Shown here one piece after another: positions 44,201 through 53,861 of a stretch of 64,000 nucleotides of DNA. The stretch comes from Marthasterias glacialis. Taxonomy: Eukaryota; Echinodermata; Asteroidea; Forcipulatida; Asteriidae. Numbering within the stretch: position 1 is the first letter of the stretch; every line of letters starts with the position of its first letter. A model generated the notes under the pieces. It worked only from the letters and a program-made list of their open reading frames with translations. It was not told where the DNA came from and did no database searches. The stretch spans positions 12,495,110-12,559,109 of the forward strand of contig OU452227.1 of the NCBI GenBank assembly GCA_911728455.2, written 5' to 3'. The translations under genes and the position numbers were made by a program.

Positions 44201-47089
44201 GAGAATGTCGTTGGGATGGCCCACAGAGACAAGATGGACATCTCAAGATTTCTACAGGTATGTCCACCTCTTCAAATGTGGAGTTTTGACATTTTGTATC
44301 TCTGTAGAGACTGTTATCCATGAGGCACAGAGTGTGTACTTTGTCTGCAGGACCAATTTGTATGCAGCTCAATTTGAAGAAAGTTTAAAATCATACATTT
44401 CATGGAGATTTTACATTTCATGTATTTATGTTTTTGTGTTACACTTTATAATTATAATTATTATTATACAATAATTCAGCTGGAAAAAATCATTTTGTGC
44501 CTTCCTGTATAATTTCACATGATTATTTTCTTTAAAAGAAAAACAGTCTTCAGGAACGCCCACAAAAATTAGGTCACTTGGTGACCTGGCTGGATTACTT
44601 CTGTGACATCACATGCATTACATAATGTGTATTCATAAGTGAAATTTTGAATAGAAAGAACACACATTTGTCTTTCCTGTGGCGGACCCCATCCCAGAAC
44701 AATTGTCCACTAGAATAGCTCATGAATATATTATGTAATGATGATGTCACAGAAGGAATCCAGCCATGTCAGCAAATGACCTAGTTTTGAGGGTGTTCCT
44801 GAAGACTTACGTTTTTAAAGAAAATAAATCATGTAAATGTATCCAAGAAGGCACAAATGATTTTTCCAACTGAATTATTGTATAATAACTATAAGGTGTA
44901 AAATAAATGCATCAATACTTAATTAGTAATTCACCAAACCTTTAACATCTTTAGCACCTTTTGATATGAAGGAATGGGTCACATCTCAAATTTTGTTCAG
45001 CTTTCAGTTGTTGCAATACTTATATGCAACATAATGTGCAACTTCCTATATCAACTGTGTAGTATGCCACAAATGTCACTCTTTTTGTATACACAAGGTG
45101 AGGATGTTCAGGGTTCTTATCGAAGAACATCATTTATAGTTGGATAATTCCATTGGTACTCGCATTTTGTTGACTGCCAAAATCAGAAATCTGTTTTTTG
45201 TTTAGTTCGCAGTTAGTTATCAATAGAAAAACACAACATAATAAATCCAGACAATGTTAATAACCATGAAATAGCCCATTTGTGTGTTGGTGTTTGTCAA
45301 TTTTAGTGTGATCCAGTCGTGGTAGATGCCAAGGATGTCTCCCCAGCCCACAGAGCGCGCTACTTCTGGGGTAACTTACCTGGAATGAACAGGTAAGTGT
45401 ATCAAAATGGTTTCTTGCTTGTCTCACCTAGACATACCCTCAGCTGCACTTCTTCCGCACTTTATTATTTTTAGAAATTAGAAGTCCTTTGTATCCCCCT
45501 TCCTGGTAACCATAGTGTCAGGGGTGTAGTCGCCAGGGAGGGGTGTAGATGGGTGTGATCGACATCCCAAATAATTTTTCTCCGTCGGCATTTTGAGCCT
45601 CAGTTGGCACTTTAAACACTGAGTCTAGTAGAACAAGGGCATCCAGTGGGTATATTGAACTTCTCATCAGATCAGCTGATTTGCTCTTCTTGTTTTTTTT
45701 TCTTTATTTTCAGACCAAATGTCGCGACCAACAATAATCAACTTCATCTCCAAGAATGCCTGGAACCAAACTGTAACCGTCAAGCTCAGGTATCTCTCAA
45801 GAGTTAAAGTTCTTCACTTGTCTCATATGCATTACAAAACTAATCGACAAAAACTTCATATAAGACCAATGGGAGTATATTGTTTGAAACATCGAAACCA
45901 AATTAACAGCTCCTCTCAGAGGCAATACTCCTCCCGAAAAGAGGTTTTCATAAGGTTGTATCCCCAAGAACTATCCATGTTATGTGTTTTAAAAAAATAA
46001 ACAAATGCGTATGATTATTTTTTCCTGATTTCAGGATTTTGTTCAGAGATGTCCCTTTGCCCTCAGACGTTCTTGAATTTCAAGAGCAATGTTATTAAAG
46101 CTCATTGTCATGATAGTTGTAGTTTTCAATTTGCCATATTGTGCCGATTGTTTTTAATCCTTACGTCACTCCCTGGAAGTTCATTGAGTCTTATCTCAAC
46201 AGCCAGAGGAGACGGCTTCCTGTTTTTTTTACAGGAGTGTTCAATATAGTGTGATCACACACCCCTAACTGTGATTTTTGATGGTGGTTTAATAACCATT
46301 GATATTAATGTAGGTTTGGTAGATTTATACTTGTCTATTTTCCATGGTCAGTTCTCCAAGGTTCGGACGGTCACATCGAAGCTGAACTCAGTGAAGCAGA
46401 AGAATGAACAGATGCACCCTGTGTTGATGAACGGTCAAGAAGATACGCTGTGGTGTACTGAGATGGAGAGGTAGGTGATCAATGAGTCACAGTTTAAAGG
46501 GTGTAGCAAGATTGAAAACACAAATGTTCGCAGATTTACACGTAACTTACATGGTATAAAGATGGTCACTTTGGGAAAACTTCCCTTGAAATAGTTTTGC
46601 CAGAAATGCTATAGTTTTAAGAAATGAGTAAAGCAATTAGTTTCGATCTCAACATCAAGTCCAAAACCTGATGTTTAAAAACAGTGAAAACATATAAGGG
46701 ATTTTTCACTTTTTTTTTCATGTGACTTCGATGACCGTCTGAGCAGTAACTTTCACAGGTTTGTTTTTTCATGTATATGTTGGGTCATACATGGTACTTT
46801 GGCTGGTAATCTTGACTGTAAGCATAATTTTGTTGTGCTTAGCTACTTTTTGGGCTTAAGCAGCTCTATTAAATTGACGGGCCCTGTGTCATCATTGCGT
46901 TAATCTGTTTCATAATAACATTTTCCCCCATCATGCAGGATCTTTGGATTTCCTGAGCATTACACAGACATCGCTAACATGAGTCGTTCATCCAGGCACA
47001 AGCTGATTGGTCAAGCCTGGAGCGTGCCTGTTATAAAACACCTGCTAGCCCCTCTCAAGGATTACTTTGCTTGCGAGACTCATCAGTAA
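26283..47089 (+). CDS. DNMT3: DNMT3-type de novo DNA (cytosine-5) methyltransferase, complete, 24 coding exons
   Basis: Transfers methyl from S-adenosylmethionine to cytosine C5 at unmethylated sites, guided by histone marks in the nucleus. Exons: 26283-26303, 26657-26758, 27518-30545, 31680-31750, 32558-32698, 32930-33025, 33289-33324, 33537-33635, 35301-35471, 36347-36454, 37407-37593, 37826-37945, 38261-38305, 38584-38663, 39994-40041, 40901-41020, 41417-41633, 42189-42334, 43221-43311, 44109-44257, 45307-45392, 45714-45789, 46352-46470, 46939-47089. They sum to 5508 nt with all phases compatible (1835 aa). Order: disordered basic/Ser-rich N-terminus (1-1200), PWWP (about 1205-1300), ADD (about 1400-1500), methyltransferase (about 1540-1835) with [22 protein letters not shown] and RARYFWG. 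The Arg matching human DNMT3A R882 is kept (MSR, residue 1802). Length is about twice vertebrate DNMT3A because of the N-terminus. The start ATG (MPFYGKQ) is my choice; the small exons 1, 2 and 7 are least certain. Confidence 0.93.
27518..30545 (+). CDS. DNMT3: Giant DNMT3 exon 3: disordered N-terminal extension
   Basis: A single 3028-nt exon (phase 0 acceptor TTGATTAG, phase 1 donor GTGAGT) gives about 1009 residues, numbered 42-1050. It is rich in Ser, Lys, Gln and Glu, with no globular family recognised. Visible features are a tandem copy of a ~20-residue block with core RSTSQSS(E/D)KKQRQ (about 154-173 and 198-217), each followed by (F/L)KVDSKV. There are also many SQ/TQ sites and several basic nuclear-localisation-like patches ([27 protein letters not shown]). 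Acidic patches such as [15 protein letters not shown] alternate with basic ones. Frame continuity with exons 2 and 4 ties it to DNMT3. Role unknown; chromatin targeting or protein binding is a guess. Confidence 0.88.
31060..31385 (-). mobile_element. tRNA-derived SINE, subfamily B
   Basis: The reverse strand has GGTTCGATTCCCG (B box), then CATGAGACTTATGTCCTTGA and a tail ending in a GCGCC..TGTGCACTATATAAGAAC block. Tail and layout match the copy at 43366-43695, not subfamilies A or C. It lies in DNMT3 intron 3. Confidence 0.75.
32031..32266 (+). pseudogene. Possible relic of a THAP-like domain
   Basis: An open frame in DNMT3 intron 4 reads [20 protein letters not shown], then [16 protein letters not shown]. 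The FP...(R/K)LW...NW..(C)SR.F...D pattern recalls THAP zinc fingers of P-element-type transposases. The zinc Cys and His expected near VCSxHF are replaced (VSRDF), and the N-terminal Cys pair is not clear. It is at best a decayed transposon fragment; it could also be a chance frame. Confidence 0.25.
34365..34682 (+). mobile_element. tRNA-derived SINE, subfamily C
   Basis: Starts GTCGTGGCCGAGCGGATAAG (A box), has GGGTTCGAGTCTCGG (B box), then CAAGACACTTAACCATTATT and the tail GTAAAGCCGTAGGTCCCATG through GCGCCACAGCACCTTGTTAA. The head is Leu/Ser-tRNA-like. A reverse copy of the same subfamily is at 36640-36975. It sits in DNMT3 intron 8. Confidence 0.88.
34991..35062 (+). tRNA. tRNA-Asn(GTT)-like sequence, probably a SINE head
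   Basis: The 72 nt fold as a cloverleaf: acceptor GGCTGGA/TCCAGTC, D arm GCTC/GAGC, anticodon stem TCGGT/GCCGA with loop ACGTTAA, T arm with one A-C mismatch. The anticodon would be GTT, but position 33 is C instead of the near-universal T. The downstream text CAATTTTTCTTTGTTCATCC is also found, diverged, after a truncated relative at 54948-55015. That shared flank says retroposed repeat rather than a tRNA gene. Confidence 0.5.
35301..36454 (+). CDS. DNMT3: DNMT3 PWWP domain (exons 9-10)
   Basis: Exons 35301-35471 and 36347-36454 encode [19 protein letters not shown] then [12 protein letters not shown] and a helical half ending [12 protein letters not shown]. The signature reads NWWPG instead of the usual SWWPG of DNMT3A. 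The aromatic-cage Phe and Trp (GFNWWPG) and the Asp of WFGD, which bind H3K36 methyl-lysine in vertebrate DNMT3A/B, are all present. Recruitment to H3K36-methylated gene bodies is therefore plausible. The intron between the two exons holds a LINE 3' end and a dispersed repeat. Confidence 0.92.
35580..35830 (+). mobile_element. 3' end of a non-LTR retrotransposon (LINE) reverse-transcriptase ORF
   Basis: The plus strand encodes [20 protein letters not shown] followed by [14 protein letters not shown] and stop. This is the typical C-terminal block (LWN.LP..IR....F...LK.HLF) of CR1/L2/RTE-like elements. Upstream YISELL and LKSYG blocks fit the same region but are broken by stops. It is a dead fragment in DNMT3 intron 9. 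Confidence 0.75.
35912..36130 (+). repeat. Dispersed repeat, ~220 bp, copy 2
   Basis: Same family and orientation as 25698-25935. It lies 80 bp after the LINE fragment, so it may be part of the same insertion or an independent element. Confidence 0.85.
36640..36975 (-). mobile_element. tRNA-derived SINE, subfamily C
   Basis: The reverse strand reads GTGTCGTGGCCAAGCGGTTA (A box), a degenerate B box (complement of GGACTTGACCCC), then the GTCCCGTGCGTTGTGTAATG tail shared with 34365-34682. It lies in DNMT3 intron 10. Confidence 0.85.
38340..38435 (+). repeat. Repeat with canonical histone-type 3' stem-loop, copy 2
   Basis: After CTCCTGAAGACC and TTCGAAACGTCGAG comes CACACC and then GGCTCTTTTCAGAGCC at 38388-38403, identical to the metazoan histone mRNA 3' stem-loop (6-bp stem, TTTC loop). 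ACCACTCC follows, then CAAAAGAGA at 38414-38422, which resembles the purine-rich histone downstream element. It lies in sense orientation in DNMT3 intron 13, with no histone coding sequence nearby. Confidence 0.75.
38584..41020 (+). CDS. DNMT3: DNMT3 ADD zinc-finger domain (exons 14-16, continuing into 17)
   Basis: Exons 38584-38663, 39994-40041 and 40901-41020 encode VCLGCGSSD, then IGGLCEVCR, the acidic FDEDGYQ, and the PHD-like part [20 protein letters not shown] to [11 protein letters not shown]. The last Cys pair (WNCYLCD) is in exon 17. In vertebrate DNMT3 the ADD reads unmethylated H3K4 and folds onto the catalytic domain to autoinhibit it. The DEDGYQ patch that contacts the H3 tail is preserved, so the same control is expected. 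Confidence 0.92.
38766..39418. mobile_element. Nested fold-back elements
   Basis: Outer arms 38767-38813 and 39371-39417 are inverted (TTGTGCCTTTGATGATACAA against its complement). Between them lie two further palindromes: 38819-39001 (ATGACATGAGAAAGATATTT arm, GGGCCATCGCAGATTT inner arm) and 39007-39368 (GAGCAAGTTCGAGTGTGCAC arm). The simplest reading is one MITE-like element that received two insertions. All lie in DNMT3 intron 14. Confidence 0.75.
40081..40250 (+). repeat. Two-copy tandem duplication (~80 bp)
   Basis: The block AGCATACAAAATGCATAAAA followed by AGCAACTTA and CATGCTAAGC occurs twice in a row (about 40110-40170 and 40192-40250). Confidence 0.7.
40540..40705 (-). repeat. Stem-loop repeat family, copy 3, with long hairpin
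   Basis: The minus strand reads TCCTGAAGATGATCACAGCA, CTGATCGAAACATCAAG, a decayed stem-loop (GGTTGTGTTTCAGAACT) and ACCAC. It then runs into a ~27-bp-arm hairpin (CCACAACTCATGGAGAGACA arm, about 40576-40627). It is in DNMT3 intron 15. Confidence 0.65.
41417..47089 (+). CDS. DNMT3: DNMT3 catalytic domain (exons 17-24)
   Basis: Exon 17 ends with motif I ([10 protein letters not shown]), exon 18 has LASEINEEA, exon 19 has motif [11 protein letters not shown] with the nucleophile Cys at about residue 1628, and exon 20 has motif [10 protein letters not shown] (Glu about 1674). Exon 21 has motif [18 protein letters not shown], exon 23 has [10 protein letters not shown] and LWCTEMER, and exon 24 has motifs [12 protein letters not shown] and [15 protein letters not shown], ending ACETHQ and TAA at 47087-47089. 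[14 protein letters not shown] matches the DNMT3A/3L tetramer helix. All catalytic residues are intact, so an active enzyme is expected. Confidence 0.95.
41730..41928. mobile_element. GGGCCCAATTTCAT-family fold-back MITE
   Basis: Left end CAGGGCCTAAATTCATGGAG plus CTGCTTTAAGCAG; right end AGGCAGCTCTGTGAAATTGG. The internal GGATACCAGTCACAGATGG and TTTGGCTGGTAACCCTATTC blocks match the copy at 55974-56170. It lies in DNMT3 intron 17. Confidence 0.8.
42371..42627 (+). repeat. 21-bp minisatellite in DNMT3 intron 18
   Basis: The unit AAAGATGAATTTTGGAACTC plus C/T repeats about 12 times. At 21 bp (7 codons) it keeps a frame open that translates as repeated MNFGTPK, a by-product and not a gene. It begins about 35 bases after the exon 18 donor. 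Confidence 0.92.
42900..43010 (+). repeat. Dispersed repeat, copy 3 of 3
   Basis: ACTTCATGGAGGCAATAATG, then GATTGCCTCCAT and CATTGCCTTGGTGCCC, matching 3490-3570 with substitutions. In DNMT3 intron 18. Confidence 0.7.
43366..43695 (-). mobile_element. tRNA-derived SINE, subfamily B
   Basis: The reverse strand has a degenerate A-box end (CTGCCCAAGTGGTCTATAGA), the B box GGGTTCGAATCCC, GGGCAAGACACTTGACTATA and a tail ending AGCACTTTGATAAAAGG..GTGCCTAATAAATG. It matches 31060-31385 and lies in DNMT3 intron 19. Confidence 0.8.
44441..44900. mobile_element. Large fold-back element with ~180-bp arms
   Basis: The left arm (44441 to about 44640) and right arm (about 44712 to 44900) are imperfect inverted copies: ATACAATAATTCAGCTGG, GTCTTCAGGAACGCCC and CTGGCTGGATTACTTCTGTG have inverted partners on the right. 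It has a short unique centre and no coding capacity. It nearly fills the left half of DNMT3 intron 20. Confidence 0.85.
45880..45955 (+). repeat. Stem-loop repeat family, copy 4 (decayed)
   Basis: TTTGAAACATCGAAACC is followed by AGCTCCTCTCAGAGGC (decayed stem-loop), AATACTCC and CGAAAAGAGG, in the same order as the copy at 38340-38435. In DNMT3 intron 22. Confidence 0.55.
46781..46886. mobile_element. GGGCCCAATTTCAT-family fold-back MITE, right part
   Basis: Contains CATGGTACTTTGGCTGGTAA, AAGCATAATTTTGTTGTGCT and GGGCTTAAGCAGCTCTATTA, ending ACGGGCCCTG. The left half is missing. In DNMT3 intron 23. Confidence 0.65.
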
Positions 47090-48484
47090 AGCAGAAGACC
47101 GTGGGAACACGGAGCCATCTACAGAGTGAGTTGAAATGTTAGAAACGGGATAAAGCTGTGATGTTTTTTTGGCAGAGTCAAAATCATCTGCTCAATCAAA
47201 GTGGGGTCTCTTTCAGTCTATTTGATTTGAAATCATGTTGTGTTTTTCCAAATGATCTTTGCAAAATCAAAATCAAGAGCCATCAGAATGAATCAAAACC
47301 TGTATGAGTGAAATCAAGATGTGTTGAAAACAAATTAAGACTGTTTAAGTGTTTATCTTCTAAATCAAAGGCTCTGCAAAACAAAATGTTTTAGTACGCC
47401 AAGTCAAAATATGCAAATTCAAAATCTATACCCGGGTCCTATAGAAGTTTGCCCTTACAGCCCATAGAATTACATACTTAACCCTAACAGTCCCTATTCC
47501 ATCAAACTCTAACAGCAGGTTTTGATGGACTTGTGTTGGACTGTGTACTGCATGAGTAAACTGACCATGCTTGACATGGGTTCAGGCATACCGCCATAAT
47601 CAGAGTCCCACAGTTTGGGTGTTGAGTTGCCCATATGGTGTTGGAATTTGTTAGAGTGGGGAAGGATCCTAGTAAATCACTCAGGGGCGTTAGGGTTAAC
47701 TGGGCACTGCAAGCACTGAAACTGGGTCCTGATGAAGAGAAAGAAAGAAAGGATTTGTAGAATAAATGACATTGGTTCTGATAAAATCAATCATTAACCA
47801 CAAGTAATGTCTGTTTAGAAATAGACAAATCAAAGTTACAGTCTGCGGAAATAAAATGACGATTTCCTTCATTGAAAGCATAAAATTTGATCTGCTAAAA
47901 ACCGAACGTGATCTTCTGTTTAAAAAAAAAAGTATTTAAAAAAATGTATACAACTTTTCATGTCTGTTTGAAGATGTTCATGTTTGATTGTTGCTGCAGC
48001 CTGTTTTGGGCTAGTTGTTATATTCCTTGAAATCAGTAAATCTTGCCAAACAGTTACTATTTTGTTATCATACCAAAGAAAAAATTGACTTGTAAACTGT
48101 TTATCAAAAAGCACTTCAAAGTTTGCTTAAACTTATGTTTATCCAAGCCGTTTTTTCCGTTAGTTTTCCCGTTTGTTTTTTATCTTTTTGTTTCATCATA
48201 AATATTGGACTAAGTTAACACACCACCCTAAAATAAAACAAGAAACCATTGTCAGTTTAACTATTTGAGCGTTTTGACTATTTTGAAACGTGAAACTACT
48301 TGTAGATACAGATTTGACAATCAGATGGAGTACTTGATTTGTTTTCTCCGTTGTTTTAACTTTTTAGTCAACTGGATTGGTTTCAAAGCTTTTCAGATTT
48401 TACACATTCCTAATTCCTTGTGTCTTGTCTCGGAAAGTATTTACACTTAAGTTTTTTCTACTTCAACATTTACCTTATTATGCA

Positions 48485-49320
48485 GGGCTCAAAAATACCC
48501 ACTGAACCACTGGCCAGAGTCCAGTAATCTTAGCATTGGGCCAGTAACCCACAGGGCTTAAAAATACCCACTGGCCAGAGTCCAGTAATCTTAGCATTGG
48601 GCCAATTACCCACAGGGCTTAAAAATACCCACTGGACCACTGGCCAGAGTCCAGTAATTTTAGCATTGGGCCAGTAACCCACAGGGCTTAAAAATACCCA
48701 CTGAACCACTGGCCAGAGTCCAGTAATCTTGGCATTGGGCCAGTAACCCACATGGCTTAAAAATACCCACTGGACCACTGGCCAGAGTCCAGTAATCTTG
48801 GCATTGGGCCAGTAACCCACATGGCTTAAAAATACCCACTGGACCACTGGCCAGAGTCCAGTAACCTTAGCATTGGGCCAGTAACCCACAGGGCTTGAAA
48901 ATAACCACTGGACAACTGGACCACTGGCCAGAGTCCAGTAATCTTGGCATTGGGCCATTCCCCAGGGCTCGAAAATACCCACTGGACAACTAGAACACTG
49001 GCCAGAGTCCAGTAACCTTAGCATTGGACCAGTAACCCACAGGGCTTGAAAATACCCACTGGACGACTGGCCCCACTGGCCAGAGTCCAGCAGTAATCTT
49101 GGCATTGGGCCATTCCCCAGGACTTGAAAATACCTACTGGACAACTAGGACACTGGCTAGATAGAGTCCAGTAACCTTAACATTGGACCAGTAACAGGGC
49201 TTGAAATACCTACTGAACTCTTGGACCACTGGCCAGAGTCAAGTAATCTTGGCATTGGGCCATTCCCCAGGGCTCGAAAATAACAGGGTCCAGCAATCTT
49301 AGCATTAGGCCAGTAACCCC
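48485..49320. repeat. 69-bp tandem repeat, about 11 units
   Basis: The marker CAGGGCTTAAAAATACCCAC and its variants recur at 48613, 48682, 48751, 48820 and 48889, 69 bp apart, with one shorter first unit and longer, more diverged units to the right. The 69-bp period is 23 codons, so one minus-strand frame stays open for 204 codons with a repeating VGYWPNAKITGLWPVVQW motif. Nothing suggests it is expressed. Confidence 0.92.
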
Positions 49321-50082
49321 ACAACCAAGCAAGTCTTGCAGTCTAGTGTTTACCCAAACACATGCTTTTAAGAAATTTACAAATACAAGAATCTTTCAAT
49401 TCCAAATATCCTTCCAAAAATGAAGCAAATACAACAAAAGACAGAAATTTTTTGGGGTCTTGTAAGATAATTTGTGGTAAGTTGTAAGAACTGAGGTCTA
49501 GTGGAAACTTTCTTGAAAACTTGGCCGTCATTTATACACCGTTGTTATACTTTATAAAGACAGTTTTCTTTACTTGTTCTTCTTTTCTAGACTTATTCAG
49601 AGTTATATATATATATTTTTTTATATCTTGTATCTTCAACAAAATTAGTCATTAGTCATAATCACAACTTTTTGATTTGAGAGTACATGTTTAATCAGAA
49701 ATACCATTTGGATCGGCCACTGTTACGTCTTAGACCGAAGTTTGTATAGTCATCAAACCTTAAACAATAATCAGAAATTGTTCTTAAGTTGGCACAGTTC
49801 TGCTCACAGGTGTTTATTTAGTCTTAAAACACATATTAAAGCTGAAAAGGGATAAGTTACAACATTAGGATTTTGTTTTTGTTTTTTGGCTAGCAAAAAA
49901 TATCTCATGAAAATATAAATCCGAAGTATTGTCAGTTCTGTAATTTTGTAGTGGACAAATATACAACTTCTTTAGAAAAAAGGAAATTTTCTTGAACTAC
50001 AAAAGATCCGAAGACTCCTTTCAAATAGTGTAAGCCTCATAACGGTATAAACCAATGCTATACATGGATGGAGTTACAGACT

Positions 50083-50211
50083 ATGGCCGTGTCTTAAGTG
50101 GCGGATACAGCTATGGCTACGGTTAGATTGCTGCGTCATCATGCATTGAAGTATAGGATGTCCATAGCAACAGCCGTAGCCGTAGCCGTAGCCGCCAATT
50201 CAGATACCGCC
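50083..50211. mobile_element. GGCTACGG fold-back element, copy 3 of 3
   Basis: Left end ATGGCCGTGTCTTAAGTGGC with GCTATGGCTACGG; right end GCCGTAGCCGTAGCCGCCAA then TTCAGATACCGCC. The middle has GATGTCCATAGCAAC. This is the best preserved of the three copies. Confidence 0.75.
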
Positions 50212-51969
50212 TCATATTCAGACTTCCCTTGAAGTCTTAAGTTTGAACAACCGATGAACAACCTTTTTTAGTCCCAAATTGGAATTATTGAACATTAAGG
50301 TTTTTAAAAAGACTATAAATCTTTGTGAGTAGGTGAAAACAAAACAAAAAATTGCATCCAAAAAAGACAGTAAAATACAGGAACACCTACATTGTCACCG
50401 TTCCCACGAAGAGACACGAACAATTGTGTTAATTAATCAATGTTTTGGTGATTTTGAATTATGATGTTGAAAAGATCTAACTCTTAACAAAACACTTTAG
50501 GGCATTTAAACTGCACAAGAAAGTTTTAGTACTACAGCATTTTGAGTTTTAAATTTAGCATCTTTTAAAATGCAAATATTTCAAAACATTCTTTTTGACA
50601 TTTGGGTCACTTCGTGGGACTGGTGACGACATTTGCAGCTCAAAAAAGGAAATCCAGTTGCTGGAATTAAGAGCACATTTCAATGTTTTGCTTCGGTACA
50701 AGTTTGTGTGTCCCTTTTTCAAAACCACAGCTTTGGCTTACGCTCTAGCCTTGGCTCCAGCAGTAATTTTGAAAATGTACACTTTCAGTATGCGAAGTCA
50801 AAGAAGACTGGGCTGTGCTTTGAAAAACAGCCTAGGTCATTAAACCAAGGTAGCTGTGAAAATAGGCTGTTCACTTTTACATGGAGATAATCAGTACAAT
50901 GACTGTCATAGCTGAACAGGGCTCCCAACCAAGATGATACCCATCAACAAAATACACCACAATAATTCACGATATTTTTATATTGTATTCTTTTCTTTGT
51001 CTTTTAAGACGTAACAATATATACATCATTGTATTCAGTAAATAACATATTATTATAGTCAACCTTCGCTCCACATTTACTTGTTCAAAGTTAAAGTTTT
51101 CTACTGAAATAAAAGAGTTCAGAAACAAAGTTACACTTTTTCTGCCGTTACCTCAGATTTGTAACTTTTTAAGTATAAGTTCTTGATTAAATGTTTAACT
51201 CTTTACTACAGTGTCTTTGTTTGATTTGGTACCTTTTCTTCATGACTACAGGCTTTGGAATCATTTTATGTGACGAGGTGAAAATACAAATATGTATAAT
51301 TGATGCTCCAGCTGAAAATGTCAAGAAGTATTGTAGGACTTGAGTCTGAGATGAGTCGTGATTTTGGCGACTCTGACTCGACTCAAGTCTCATCAGAAAA
51401 AGACTCAACTGTCATAACACGGGCTTCACTCTGGGGACTCGTGACTCTTGACTTGCAATTTTTTTTTTTACAAACAGGACATTTTTGAAAGTATTGACAA
51501 CATTACTCTGATATTTTTTATTTTTTTATTTTTTCAAGTGACCGTATCTTGAATGCTCCCATAAAAACTAAAATTGTTTACATGTAACATTCCAAATTCA
51601 GTGTAATGCAAATTCTGCAAAACTTTGTCCTAAGTTAATATTGACCCAATTTACCCAACATCCTCATCACAATAATGTTGGCTGCACCATTTTGGGAGTC
51701 AATGTCCCTGTGTTATACAGTGTAGTGCAAATTTTAGGCGACGTGGCGTTTACACGCTTACCCAAAATGATTCCCAAAATGGTGAGCGTGGCACAATCGC
51801 TGCATATGACTTGCATGCAAGGGGTCAAAAGTTATTACCTTTTATAGCCTTGATCAAGGCTGTCTTGCGGTATCCCTTTGCCCCGGCAGGGTGTGCCTCA
51901 GTTTAGTTATCCACGACTGCAGTCCCTCGGGACAATACACATGCACATGGTCCAAGCACAGAGTCACAA

Positions 51970-52080
51970 ACACTCTATGTACGTACAGTATGTACGTACA
52001 CATACATGTACGTAAACATGCACATCATACACACTGTACATTATACATGTACATAGTAGTGTACAGTTCATGTGTGTATG
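51970..52080. repeat. GTAC-rich dinucleotide-like tract
   Basis: ATGTACGTACAGTATGTACG and similar words give a low-complexity, self-complementary stretch. Flanking CCTTGATCAAGGC palindromes near 51850 and 52175 suggest that 51840-52200 may be one element. Confidence 0.6.
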
Positions 52081-52730
52081 GATCCACTCACTGTGAGTGT
52101 GGAGGTGAAGTGCTGGAGTTTGGGGCATAGCTAATCAAAGCGGGGAAAAGATACAACAAAACCGTTCCGTCCGGCCTGTGGGCCTTGATCAAGGCTACAC
52201 CAGGCCCATGGCTACTAATAAAACTTTACTACTCTAACAATCTTTTTGTGGGAGTGGGAAAAGTATTAGTAGTACCTTTTCAAGAAAGTATATTTTAATA
52301 TTTCAGTGAAAACATTTGAAAAAGAAAAGGTACGTTAAATTGACATGCAGCAATATTAAGTAGATCTCAAAATGTTCAAGAATACTTCATTGGTTATGGA
52401 ATGATGTCAAGTCAAGGCACTTAGATAACTCTATGACAGCAAGTGAAGAAAGAACAGAGAAGCGGGATGTGGAGTCAAGTTTCTTCTATACAGCTCAGCT
52501 GCACAACATGAAGCTTTGGGACAGGACACTTTTGAACAGAAGTTTGAGGGTGGCAAGATCTATAGACCTTCCAGAAGTCAACAAATTCTAACAGGATATG
52601 GTATGTAACTCATTACCCAAATCATTAATGTACGATATAGCTTTGCCTGGCTTCGTACTATTAGCAGTCAGTTGGGTAGTGCAGTGATGGATCTACTCAA
52701 ATCCAGGCAAAAACTGGGAGAGATTTAAGA

Positions 52731-52797
52731 CTTTTTTTCTTTTTTTTCTTCTTTCTTTTTTTTTTTTTTTTTTTTTTTGGGGGGGGGGGGAGGAGGA
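52731..52797 (+). repeat. poly-T/CT tract followed by poly-G
   Basis: Long T-rich run, then about 12 G and AGGAGG. Such tracts are prone to sequencing or assembly error. Confidence 0.9.
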
Positions 52798-53333
52798 AGA
52801 TTATAGTTTATTCTTTCTTTCTGTATTTTCATTATTAATGGGTCCACCAATTTGGACCTGAAGCTAAGGCTACTCTCCATTGTTAATTCAATAATTTTGT
52901 TCATTTACAAACTTTGTCTATAAATGCCCTTAGTGTGCTTATAAATATTGTTTTATTTAACAATCGGATACTGTATTTTGAGGCGAGTATGGAAAGAAAT
53001 GTAATATTGAATTGGAATTGAATTGAATTGAATGCTATCGTCCACCATTCCAGGACCTGAAAACGGAGTTGTATTGAATGATTTTGTATGTGCTTAGCAA
53101 AGTTGTCCACTTGCCAGCTTTATGACATTGGTCTAGTGCTTCAGGTAGAATGACCTACGGCCTCTAACCTATAACCTCTTACTTCTCTTGACCTACATGT
53201 ATTGGTTTCAACCTCTGATCTCTACTACATTGCCTGGGTCTAGAATCATCCCATTGGTGCCCGACAAAAGTGCTGAAGCTACCATAGTGACATTTTGCTA
53301 CTCTCATTCAATAGGAACCTCAAGGTAAATGTT

Positions 53334-53861
53334 GGGTGCGTTCAATTAGCTTCCCCGGGTTGACCCAGAACTGACCCTAGTGATTTGAATAGCTTTGATG
53401 TCATTGTCGTGGCTCACCTGGGTCAGCCCCCAGTAACCTGCTTTTGGAGCAGGTTACTTGGGGCTGACCCGGGTGCATGACGTCACAACAACAAAAATTC
53501 TCAATGGCTTCCATTTTTTTGTTAATCAACGGGACACTTTTGAGAAGTTTGACACACATTTTCACCCTAAAACGGCGATTTTGTGGTGATTTTTGTAATT
53601 TTTGTATTCGTAGACGTGTATTTTTTATTGAGCTGGGCTTGTAAAATAATTTAACATTTCAGTTTCACCATGAGAATAATTATTTTACAATCTTTTCGTG
53701 AATTTCGGACATAATGCTAACAATGAAAGTAGTTCAGGTCAGCTGTCCCAAGATGCATTGGTTTGAATGCGAGGGGAAGATGGCATTCCGTTAGCTCTTG
53801 TTAGGGGCTCACCCGGATGAGCAAAACCGGGTCGACCCGGACAAGCTAATCAAATGCACCC
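53334..53861. mobile_element. Fold-back element with GGGTGCrTT termini
   Basis: Left terminus GGGTGCGTTCAATTAGCTTC plus CCGGGTTGACCC; right terminus GGGTCGACCCGGACAAGCTA plus ATCAAATGCACCC, an inverted copy. An inner hairpin (CAGTAACCTGC..GCAGGTTACT near 53445) lies in the left half. No transposase. It falls in or near the LMF1 3' end. Confidence 0.8.

Noticed and set aside
48530-49144. 204-codon minus-strand frame
   Set aside because: Wholly made of a 69-bp tandem repeat (23 codons), with no recognisable domain.
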